From: Labilibacter sediminis
GTDB lineage: Bacteria > Bacteroidota > Bacteroidia > Bacteroidales > Marinilabiliaceae
Direction of reading: 5' to 3'
DNA: 64,000 bases
NCBI RefSeq assembly: GCF_005877885.1
Contig: NZ_VCHY01000025.1
Coordinates: forward strand, 1-64,000
The translations under genes and the position numbers were made by a program. The notes beneath the pieces were generated by a model that did no database searches, was not told the DNA's origin, and was given only the letters and a program-made list of their open reading frames with translations. Shown here piece after piece: positions 55,201-61,689 of the stretch; the stretch's first letter is position 1; every line of letters starts with the position of its first letter.

Positions 55201-55471
55201 GGATTTAAAAGCTGCCGTAATTGAAGCAGGAGCTGTACGTACTACCCCTATCCTATTAACAGCAGGCACTGTAGTAATAGGCGCGGTAGTTATCTTATTC
55301 GACCCTATTTTCCAAGGCCTGGCCATATCATTAATGGGCGGCACCATTGCTTCTACTTTCCTAACTTTACTTATTGTACCGTTGATTTTTTATATGGTAG
55401 AGCGTAAGAAACATGAAAAGCAAGCAACTATTAAAGAAACGGTGGAACAAGAGAAAGAAATTGAAGCCTAA
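52232..55471 (+). CDS. RND-family efflux transporter (AcrB-like)
   Basis: A 1079-residue inner-membrane proton-driven pump. It has 12 membrane helices split by two large periplasmic loops. The proton-relay aspartates are in helix 4, GIVVDDSIIIAENMHRHF (about residues 413-430). The N-terminus (PREEEPQIDVPIADIFFRYPGASPKE) and the C-terminal MIGMIALAGIMVRNSILLID are standard RND hallmarks. The heavy-metal signature DFGMIVDGA is absent; the relay is VDDS, so it is more like the drug/solute HAE1 or related type. No local repressor (TetR) gene was found. Confidence 0.93.
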   Translation: MKTGIAGTIARLFIKSKLTPLLMVAFLIIGMYSSYLTPREEEPQIDVPIADIFFRYPGASPKEMESRIIKPIEKIISNVKGVEYVYSQSMSEQAMLIVQFYVGEDIERSLVKLYNEIMKNMDQMPSGTSLPLVKTRSIDDVPVLGLTLWSENYSDYQLKRVAQELNSEIEKITDVSETKLIGGRNREIQVILDRDKMAAYKVDPLMISQQLQASNTQFSSGSFNQNNNEYLVSTGSFLSSSDEVSNLVIGVFQNTPVYLHQVAKVEDGPALPTSYIAFGYGQASLEKTEYPDEYNAVTISIAKRRGADAMRLAEQIEHKIEILQGELLPADIKVEITRNYGETASEKVSELLMHLLGAIVAVTFVVMLAMGWRGGLVVFISVPITFALTMFSYYFLDYTLNRITLFALVFVTGIVVDDSIIIAENMHRHFKMKKLPFWQAALRSIDEVGNPTILATFTVIAAVIPMVFVSGMMGPYMSPMPIGASIAMIFSLLVALMITPWLAYRLLRHDEEKVDDKDYSLEKTLIYKLYDKSMRPMIESPMKRWIFIGSVTLLLLGSASLFLFKVVTVKILPFDNKNEFQVVIDMPEGTTLEQTANVTKELAAFLRNHELVTNYQTYVGASAPINFNGLVRHYDLRRGSNVADIQVNLVSKKERDLQSHDIAKELRPSLQEIGKKFNANVKIVEVPPGPPVMSTMVAEIYGPDYESQIDVAQQVKQLFKTTNSVVDIDWMMEDDQEEFKFEVDKEKAMLNGISSQQIVYALNMNLRGTKVTNLFAEKEHNQVGITLRMAEENRTSVEDLKKINLVSQYGDMVAIGDLVNIRKTIKEKSIFRKNQKQVVYVTADIAGELESPVYAIMDISNRIDEIKLPEGYTISEYYNGQPFVENEYGLKWDGEWQITYEVFRDLGTAFAVVLIIIYMLIVGWFQNLKVPFVMMVAIPLSLVGIVLGHWMLNAFFTATSMIGMIALAGIMVRNSILLIDFVNIRLKEGVDLKAAVIEAGAVRTTPILLTAGTVVIGAVVILFDPIFQGLAISLMGGTIASTFLTLLIVPLIFYMVERKKHEKQATIKETVEQEKEIEA

Positions 55472-55478
55472 CAACATA

Positions 55479-55566
55479 TTTTCATTTCCATCAAAGTATT
55501 TGGTGGAAATGAAAATTAGATAACATACAATGATAGAAGCTCATAATTATGTAACAAAATTATGAG
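55479..55566. other. Two hairpins between the RND pump and the PII-like gene
   Basis: The first stem is TTTTCATTTCCA (55479-55490) / TGGAAATGAAAA (55504-55515). The second is CTCATAATT (55540-55548) / AATTATGAG (55558-55566). Neither is followed by a T run in the plus direction, so attenuation or mRNA end-processing is as likely as full termination. Confidence 0.5.
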
Positions 55567-55598
55567 TTCATCTTCATAAGACATAAAACATAGAGTAT

Positions 55599-55904
55599 AT
55601 GAAACTATTAGTTGCTGTAACCGTAGCAGAATATCAAGAAAAGCTGGAACAGTTTTTCAGTGATCAAAAAGTGCCATTTTACAATCAATTTGAAGTAAAT
55701 GGAGTTAGTAAATCAGAAAAGCCGGAACATCGGGTTGGTAACTGGTTTGGACAAAGCAAAATGCCAACCAACAACATAGCTTTTTTTACAATGGTTGAAG
55801 ACCATCAAGCCGATAACCTATTTATAGATTTGATGAATTGCAAAAAGGAAATGCCCAATTGTAATATCCACGCCTACATATTAAACATTGAAAAAGGCGT
55901 GTAA
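55599..55904 (+). CDS. PII-like/DUF3240-style small protein
   Basis: A 101-residue protein with a ferredoxin-like alpha-beta pattern. The first strand is MKLLVAVTVAEYQ, the helix is EKLEQFFSD, the second strand FYNQFEVNGVSKS, the loop RVGNWFGQSKMPTNNIAF, then a strand and last helix/strand (NLFIDLMNCKKEM, then CNIHAYILNIE). Small PII-like proteins in heavy-metal and RND efflux neighbourhoods have this style. Family assignment is by shape only. It follows the RND pump, and may sense its substrate; that is inference. Confidence 0.6.
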   Translation: MKLLVAVTVAEYQEKLEQFFSDQKVPFYNQFEVNGVSKSEKPEHRVGNWFGQSKMPTNNIAFFTMVEDHQADNLFIDLMNCKKEMPNCNIHAYILNIEKGV

Positions 55905-55934
55905 CTAAAAAATATAAATTTAAATAAAAACATT

Positions 55935-56120
55935 ATGCAGGAAAGAATCATTAGAGCTATAGCAGGCTCATTAATCTTATTAAGTATTGTACTAACTATC
56001 ACCGTAAGTATTAATTGGCTATACTTAACAGGTTTTGTTGGGCTTAATTTATTACAATCATCCATTACAAAATGGTGTTTAATGAATGACATCCTATCCA
56101 AACTAGGTGTGCCTAAATAA
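55935..56120 (+). CDS. DUF2892-type small inner-membrane protein
   Basis: A 61-residue protein with two hydrophobic helices (AIAGSLILLSIVLTITVS and LYLTGFVGLNLLQSSI) and a short cytosolic tail with a cysteine (ITKWCLMNDIL). The arrangement matches DUF2892 (YgaP-like C-terminal) proteins, which are often fused to rhodanese domains. It lies 30 bases behind the PII-like gene and 66 before the AbgT gene. Function unknown. Confidence 0.75.
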   Translation: MQERIIRAIAGSLILLSIVLTITVSINWLYLTGFVGLNLLQSSITKWCLMNDILSKLGVPK

Positions 56121-56186
56121 GTATTTCTTGAAAATGATACCTATATTTAGTTCTTCAGCTAATAATTAGGATTAAATTTCATTTTC

Positions 56187-57719
56187 ATGAAAAAACAAAA
56201 TACTAAGTCGGGAATATTTCAAGGATTATTAAATTGGACGGAAAGAGCAGGAAATGCCCTTCCCCACCCAGCGACTCTATTTGCATTATTTGCATTAGGA
56301 GCCTTAATTTTCTCGGCCATTGGTACCGCTATAGGATGGCAGGTTGTACATCCCGGCACCAAAGAAATTGTAAATCCGGTAAATTTACTCTCCCATGATG
56401 GAATACATCGTATCATTCTTGAAATGGTGGATAACTTTACCGGATTTGCTCCTTTAGGTATTGTACTTGTGGCCATGCTGGGAATTGGCATTGCCGAACA
56501 AAGCGGACTTATTGGAGCCATTATCCGACTACTGGTTTTAAACTCCCACAAAGGCATACTTACCTTTATTATAGTTTTTACCGGTATTCTTTCCAACTTA
56601 GCCTCTGATGTTGGCTATGTACTCCTCATTCCGCTTGCCGGTGTAATATTTATGGCGGTTAACAGGCACCCCATTGCAGGAATGGCCGCCGCATTTGCCG
56701 GAGTAAGTGGAGGTTTTAGTGCCAACCTGGTTCTAGGAACTGTAGATCCTCTTTTAGCCGGATTATCGGAAGAGGCTGCCCAAATCATTGATCAAAGCTA
56801 TCAGGTGAATCCTACAGCCAATTATTATTTTATGGTGGCATCAACCTTTGTTATTGCCATTACAGGAACCTTTATCACCGAAAAACTTGTTGAACCTCGT
56901 TTGGGTACCTACACCAAAAGTGAAGAGGATTTACAAACCACATTCGATAAATTATCTCCTCTCGAAATTAAAGGCTTGATAAATGCAAGTATTGTCCTTC
57001 TCTTCATAGTAATTATTACACTTGTAGGTATTATCCCACAAAACGGTTTTTTCAGGGGAGCAGACGGGGGATTCCTTAGCTCTCCGCTTATTAAAGGTGT
57101 TGTGGCCATGCTTTTACTAACAGCCGGAGCCATGGGTTTAGCATATGGCTTTACAACAAAAGTTTTTAAAAATGATGCTGATGTAATGAATGGCATGGCC
57201 AAATCCATGAAAACCCTGGCATCATATCTGGTACTTGTATTTTTTGCCGCTCAGTTTGTTGCCTACTTTAAGTGGAGCAATCTGGGAATTATTTTGGCAG
57301 TAAAAGGAGCTAACTTACTTATGTCAGCTGACATCGGACTCATACCTTTAATGATACTATTTATCCTGTTATCTGCCGCTATCAATATGCTCATGGGAAG
57401 TGCTTCGGCTAAATGGGCTATTCTTGCCCCTATCTTTATTCCTATGTTTATGATAATGGGTTATTCGCCTGAACTATCACAGGTAGTTTACCGAATAGGC
57501 GACAGTGTAACCAACGTTATTTCACCCATGATGAGCTTTTATGCGTTGATTATTGCTTTTGTACAAAAATACGATTCCAAAGCAGGTATAGGAACCATTA
57601 TTGCCACCATGTTACCCTACACTATTTCCTTTTTAGCGGCTTGGATACTACTTTTAATTGTTTGGTTATTATTTGGCATACCATTAGGGCCTGGTGCGGA
57701 GATATTCTATTCAATGTGA
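56187..57719 (+). CDS. AbgT-family transporter
   Basis: A 510-residue inner-membrane protein with about 12 hydrophobic helices. The front (GLLNWTERAGNALPHPATLF) and the motif SDVGYVLLIPLAGVIFMAVNRHP (about residues 138-160), GVSGGFSANLV and MGSASAKWAILAPIF are AbgT hallmarks. E. coli AbgT imports p-aminobenzoyl-glutamate; other members export folate-related drugs. Which direction this one works in is not readable. It may share a transcript with the genes before it, and a strong terminator follows at 57751. Confidence 0.93.
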   Translation: MKKQNTKSGIFQGLLNWTERAGNALPHPATLFALFALGALIFSAIGTAIGWQVVHPGTKEIVNPVNLLSHDGIHRIILEMVDNFTGFAPLGIVLVAMLGIGIAEQSGLIGAIIRLLVLNSHKGILTFIIVFTGILSNLASDVGYVLLIPLAGVIFMAVNRHPIAGMAAAFAGVSGGFSANLVLGTVDPLLAGLSEEAAQIIDQSYQVNPTANYYFMVASTFVIAITGTFITEKLVEPRLGTYTKSEEDLQTTFDKLSPLEIKGLINASIVLLFIVIITLVGIIPQNGFFRGADGGFLSSPLIKGVVAMLLLTAGAMGLAYGFTTKVFKNDADVMNGMAKSMKTLASYLVLVFFAAQFVAYFKWSNLGIILAVKGANLLMSADIGLIPLMILFILLSAAINMLMGSASAKWAILAPIFIPMFMIMGYSPELSQVVYRIGDSVTNVISPMMSFYALIIAFVQKYDSKAGIGTIIATMLPYTISFLAAWILLLIVWLLFGIPLGPGAEIFYSM

Positions 57720-57750
57720 AAGAACCGCATCTTAATTGCTAGAAACTAAT

Positions 57751-57795
57751 AAAAAGAACTTAAGCATATTTCTATGTATGCTTGAGTTCTTTTTT
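57751..57795 (+). terminator. Rho-independent terminator of the AbgT gene
   Basis: A 17-bp stem (one G-T pair), AAAAAGAACTTAAGCATA / TATGCTTGAGTTCTTTTT, is followed by a T run just after the AbgT stop. Confidence 0.92.
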
Positions 57796-57802
57796 CATGA
57801 GG

Positions 57803-57964
57803 TTTAACCCGGATATGCATTAAAACTAAGTTATGAATATAAAAATCTGGTAGGCGAATAAAACAATGTTTAACTGAAAAGAAGAGGACATCATTCTGGT
57901 CAGTTGAAGCGAAGCAACAATGTGTTTTGAGGCAATTTTAATGTGCAATAGATTTTCTACTACC
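57803..57964 (-). repeat. MITE-like intergenic repeat, copy D (about 162 bp)
   Basis: Copy D is inverted relative to A and C. The left end is TTAACCCGGATATGCATTA. The interior CATTCTGGTCAGTTGAAGCG (near 57890-57909) matches the reversed core of C, and the right part GTGCAATAGATTTTCTA matches the reversed left part of A/C. The right terminal repeat is lost. It sits directly behind the AbgT terminator. Confidence 0.7.
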
Positions 57965-58097
57965 AATTGCAGATTTAATTAAAACTCCCAACAATTTATT
58001 ACTGCTACTTATTATAAAATGCAACTTACACCCCTTTCTCCGCTGACATTTCATCTATCAAACTAAAATATCTTAAACTGATGATGATATTTTACCA

Positions 58098-58124
58098 TAT
58101 TTTTGTGATTTTTTGATACTTTTA
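58098..58124 (+). promoter_or_regulatory. Candidate promoter of the DUF1599/DoxX pair
   Basis: Two possible -7 boxes: TATTTTTG (58098-58105, full consensus) and TACTTTTA (58117-58124, followed by CGCC, one base off). The second is 23 bases before the ATG at 58147. A clear -33 box is not seen for either. Confidence 0.4.
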
Positions 58125-58146
58125 CGCCCTAATATCAAAATGGATT

Positions 58147-58713
58147 ATGTCGAATAAAACAGACCTACAGTTTGAACACGTTATTGACGTATGTAAAGAC
58201 ATATTTGTCAAGAAAATGCAAGATTACGGAACAGCATGGCGTATACTACGCCCCGCCTCTATGACCGATCAAATTTTCATTAAGGCCCAACGTATTCGAA
58301 GCATCGAAACCAAAGGAACTTCAAAAGTTGATGAAGGCATTCGCTCAGAATTCATCGGTATTATCAATTATGCATCCATGGCTATCATCCAGTTAGAACT
58401 GGGACCTTCAGATCAGCCGGAGATGGATAAAGACGAAGCACTCAGACTTTATACTGAAAACATATATAAAGCTAAAAATTTAATGTCGGATAAAAACCAC
58501 GACTATGACGAAGCGTGGAGAAGCATGAGAGTGAGTTCGTTTACTGATTTGATTTTAATGAAACTGCACCGTACAAAACAAATTGAAGATAATGAAGGGC
58601 AAACCATTATATCTGAAGGGATTGATGCCAATTATTTAGATATGATTAACTATGCCATTTTTGCGATGATTCAATTAGATTTTCCAGAATCAGAAACCCA
58701 ACCAGAAGCATAA
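58147..58713 (+). CDS. DUF1599 family protein (tandem)
   Basis: A 188-residue protein built of two similar DUF1599 halves. Each has the pattern KxxDYGxAWRxLRxxSxxDxxxxKxxR: MQDYGTAWRILRPASMTDQIFIKAQRIR (about residues 23-50), then NHDYDEAWRSMRVSSFTDLILMKLHRTK (about 117-144). Each half ends with a conserved YAIFAMIQL-type helix. The fold may be all-alpha and related to MazG-type nucleotide hydrolases, but this was not tested. The next gene starts 3 bases after the stop, so they are co-transcribed. Confidence 0.88.
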   Translation: MSNKTDLQFEHVIDVCKDIFVKKMQDYGTAWRILRPASMTDQIFIKAQRIRSIETKGTSKVDEGIRSEFIGIINYASMAIIQLELGPSDQPEMDKDEALRLYTENIYKAKNLMSDKNHDYDEAWRSMRVSSFTDLILMKLHRTKQIEDNEGQTIISEGIDANYLDMINYAIFAMIQLDFPESETQPEA

Positions 58714-58716
58714 AGA

Positions 58717-59940
58717 ATGTTCAGATTCATTTTTACATTAAGCAGGATTATTGTAGGAATTACTTTTCTATTCTCAGGTTTTGTTAAAGCAGTAGATCCT
58801 GCCGGAAGTGCCATTAAATTTACCGACTACCTTACTGCTTTTCATCTTGACAGCCTAACGTTTATGGTTATGCCATTGGCATTTATACTGGCAGCCATTG
58901 AATTTTTAACCGGGATACACCTGCTTCTTGGCATTAAAGTAAAATCCTTTTCTGTTATCGCAACCTTGTTTATGGCCTTTTTTACTCCATTAACGCTGGT
59001 TCTGGCTATTACAAATCCTGTAACTGATTGTGGTTGTTTTGGCGATGCCTTAATATTATCGAACTGGGAAACCTTTGCTAAAAATGTAATTATTCTAATA
59101 CCAACTCTTTTCCTGTATTTTAATCGCAAAAAATACTCTAGCACTGTTGAAAGATATAAACAATTCATACTAACAATTGGATTTACAGTTGGAATATTGA
59201 GTATATCAAATTACTCTTTAAAACATCTACCTATACTTGACTTTAGACCTTACAAGACAGGCAGTAACATTAGTGAAGGAATGCAAATTCCGGAAGATGC
59301 AGAACAAACCGAGTATTCAACCACCTTCATACTGGAAAAAGATGGTGTAAAAAAAGTATTTACAGCCGAAAATTATCCTTACACTGATTCAACATGGGTA
59401 TTTGTAGACAGTGAAACAACTGTAATCAAAGAAGGTTATCAACCACCTATTCATGATTTTGTTTTAATTGATGATAACGGCGAAGATCAAACAAATAATA
59501 TTCTTGAAGATGACCGTCCTACCCTGTTAATAATCTCTCCTAAAATTGAAAAAGGAGAATGGGGGAAAAACCTAAACAAAATTGTTGAATTAAAAAAGAC
59601 TTTATTTGAAAAAGGTTATAACACCTATGCCATTACAGCCTCTACAGAGGAAAATATCACAAACTTTGAATTTAATACCGAAGCTGGTTTTAATTACCTG
59701 ATTGCTGATGAAACTATGCTTAAAACAGTAATCAGATCGAATCCGGGATTGGTATTGTTACAAAAAGGTAATGTAGTTGGAAAATGGCATTACAACGACA
59801 TCCCTAATGCTGATGACTTCAAGAACCCTGTATCATATGGTTTAAAAGACCTTACCCGAAAAAAAGGAAAATTCCTTATTACAGCATTGATTCTTGCATC
59901 AGCTTTATTTTCGGTAATACTATTAAAAAAGAATAAATAA
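58717..59940 (+). CDS. DoxX-like (BT_3928-type) membrane protein
   Basis: A 407-residue protein. The front has four membrane helices of the DoxX/MauE kind (FSGFVKAVDPAGSAIKFTDY, about 18-37, and GCFGDAL, about 103-109, with Cys-Gly-Cys nearby, VTDCGCFG). The rest is a soluble region of about 250 residues ending in a last membrane helix (FLITALILASALFSVILL). The soluble part has alternating beta and alpha patterns and an LLQKGNVVGKWHYNDIPN ending, like a thioredoxin-fold. A redox role is an inference. It lies between the DUF1599 gene and tpiA. Confidence 0.85.
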   Translation: MFRFIFTLSRIIVGITFLFSGFVKAVDPAGSAIKFTDYLTAFHLDSLTFMVMPLAFILAAIEFLTGIHLLLGIKVKSFSVIATLFMAFFTPLTLVLAITNPVTDCGCFGDALILSNWETFAKNVIILIPTLFLYFNRKKYSSTVERYKQFILTIGFTVGILSISNYSLKHLPILDFRPYKTGSNISEGMQIPEDAEQTEYSTTFILEKDGVKKVFTAENYPYTDSTWVFVDSETTVIKEGYQPPIHDFVLIDDNGEDQTNNILEDDRPTLLIISPKIEKGEWGKNLNKIVELKKTLFEKGYNTYAITASTEENITNFEFNTEAGFNYLIADETMLKTVIRSNPGLVLLQKGNVVGKWHYNDIPNADDFKNPVSYGLKDLTRKKGKFLITALILASALFSVILLKKNK

Positions 59941-59973
59941 ACTATAATATTTCAATAACAAACATTTTTTACG

Positions 59974-60729
59974 ATGAGACAAAACATTGTTGCCGGTAAC
60001 TGGAAAATGAACATGACCCTACAAGAAGGGGTAGAATTAGCAACTGAAGTAAACAACATTGTTGCTTCTAAAGGAGCTAACTGTGGTGTAGTATTAGGGG
60101 TACCAGCTACTCACATTACTGAGGTAGTTAAAGCTGTTGACACTGCTAAAGTAAGTGTTGCTGCTCAAAACTGTGCTGATAAAGTATCTGGTGCTTACAC
60201 TGGTGAAATTTCTGCTTCTATGGTTAAGTCTACAGGTGCTGGTCATGTAATTCTAGGTCACTCTGAAAGAAGAGAGTACTATGGTGAAACTAACGCTATT
60301 CTTAAAGAAAAAACTGATTTAACTTTAGCTAACGGTTTAACACCTATTTTCTGTATTGGTGAGGTATTAGAAGAAAGAGAAGCTAACAAGCAAAACGAAG
60401 TTGTTAAAACTCAAATCGAAGAGGCTTTATTTCACCTTTCAGCTGAGGACTTTGGTAAAATTGTATTGGCATACGAGCCTGTATGGGCTATCGGAACAGG
60501 AAAAGTAGCTACTCCTGAGCAAGCGCAAGAAATTCATGCTTACATCCGTTCTGTCGTTGCTGACAAATATGGTGCTGAAGTTGCTGATAACTGCTCAATC
60601 CTTTACGGTGGTAGCTGTAAGCCAGGAAATGCGAAAGAACTTTTTGCTAACCCGGATGTTGACGGTGGTTTAATTGGTGGAGCATCTCTTAAAGCTGAAG
60701 ATTTTCATGGTATTATCTCTGCTTTTTAA
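59974..60729 (+). CDS. tpiA: Triose-phosphate isomerase
   Basis: A 251-residue TIM-barrel enzyme. It has GNWKMN at residues 8-13 (catalytic Lys11), His96 in ILGHSERRE, catalytic Glu168 in [11 protein letters not shown], and the phosphate loop GGSCKP and GGLIGGASL. All motifs are complete. It interconverts glyceraldehyde-3-phosphate and dihydroxyacetone phosphate. It lies 33 bases behind the DoxX-like gene and is ended by a terminator at 60762, so DUF1599, DoxX and tpiA may be one transcript. Confidence 0.97.
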   Translation: MRQNIVAGNWKMNMTLQEGVELATEVNNIVASKGANCGVVLGVPATHITEVVKAVDTAKVSVAAQNCADKVSGAYTGEISASMVKSTGAGHVILGHSERREYYGETNAILKEKTDLTLANGLTPIFCIGEVLEEREANKQNEVVKTQIEEALFHLSAEDFGKIVLAYEPVWAIGTGKVATPEQAQEIHAYIRSVVADKYGAEVADNCSILYGGSCKPGNAKELFANPDVDGGLIGGASLKAEDFHGIISAF

Positions 60730-60761
60730 GCTTAGATTTATTTAAATCAAATTAACAATAT

Positions 60762-60795
60762 AAAATGGCTATCTCATACAGAGGTGGCCATTTTT
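60762..60795 (+). terminator. Rho-independent terminator of tpiA
   Basis: The stem AAAATGGCTATCTC / GAGGTGGCCATTTT with two wobble pairs and a 5-base loop is followed by Ts, 33 bases after the tpiA stop. The prmA -7 box overlaps its right edge. Confidence 0.9.
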
Positions 60796-60798
60796 GTT

Positions 60799-60806
60799 TA
60801 CTTTTG
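60799..60806 (+). promoter_or_regulatory. Bacteroidota -7 box for prmA
   Basis: TACTTTTG matches TAnnTTTG, 29 bases before the prmA ATG (60836) and right after the tpiA terminator, so prmA has its own start. A -33 TTTG at normal spacing is not visible. Confidence 0.6.
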
Positions 60807-60835
60807 TTTCGCATATCAATTAATAATTATACAAT

Positions 60836-61678
60836 ATGGAATATACTCAGGTAAGCTTTACCATCACACCCAACACCGAAATTGTTAGAGACATATTAAT
60901 GGCAGAGCTGGCTCAATTTGAGTATGATAGTTTTGAGGAAACAGAGGCTGGACTAAACGCTTATATTCCAACTTCGCAATACAGCTTAAGCGATGTAAAA
61001 AACATCTATATCGTTAATAGCGATGAGTTTAAAATAGATATTCAAACGGAAGTTATTCCTGATCAGAATTGGAATAAAACATGGGAAACACACTACTTTC
61101 AACCTATTGTTATTGGCGAAAAATGCGTGATTCACAGTCCTTTTCATACGGATATCCCTAAAGCAGAATACGATATTTTAATTGAACCTAAAATGGCTTT
61201 CGGAACCGGCCATCATGAAACAACAGGTTTAATGGTTAAACACATTTTAGAAACTGATTTTATAAATAAATCGGTATTAGATATGGGGTGTGGAACAGGA
61301 ATCCTTGGTATTTTAACCAGTATGAGAGGAGCTGAAAAAGTTCTGGGTATTGACATTGAAGAATGGGCATATAACAATACAATTAACAACATGAAGCTTA
61401 ACCATATTAATAACATGGAGGTTTTATGTGGAGACGCATCTCTCCTAACTAAAGAAAAATATGACGTTATTCTAGCCAATATCAATAGAAACATTTTACT
61501 AGAGGATATTAAAAACTATGCTGCCGTTTTAAAATCCGGAGGTACCTTAATATTAAGCGGTTTTTATCAAACCGATCTTGATGTTATTGATGCAGAATGC
61601 AATAACAATAACCTGTCAAAAATATCTATCAAGGAACAAAACAATTGGGTTGGTGTTGCGTATACGCATACTAATTAA
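60836..61678 (+). CDS. prmA: Ribosomal protein L11 methyltransferase
   Basis: A 280-residue methyltransferase. The N-terminal L11-recognition domain covers residues about 1-100. The SAM-binding domain has MAFGTGHHETT (about 121-131) and DMGCGTGILGIL (about 149-160), and NINRNILLEDI (about 218-228) is the catalytic-region motif. It trimethylates residues of ribosomal protein L11. The length is slightly under the typical 290. The secreted protein gene follows 11 bases later. Confidence 0.94.
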   Translation: MEYTQVSFTITPNTEIVRDILMAELAQFEYDSFEETEAGLNAYIPTSQYSLSDVKNIYIVNSDEFKIDIQTEVIPDQNWNKTWETHYFQPIVIGEKCVIHSPFHTDIPKAEYDILIEPKMAFGTGHHETTGLMVKHILETDFINKSVLDMGCGTGILGILTSMRGAEKVLGIDIEEWAYNNTINNMKLNHINNMEVLCGDASLLTKEKYDVILANINRNILLEDIKNYAAVLKSGGTLILSGFYQTDLDVIDAECNNNNLSKISIKEQNNWVGVAYTHTN

Positions 61679-61689
61679 TTGAAAACCTA

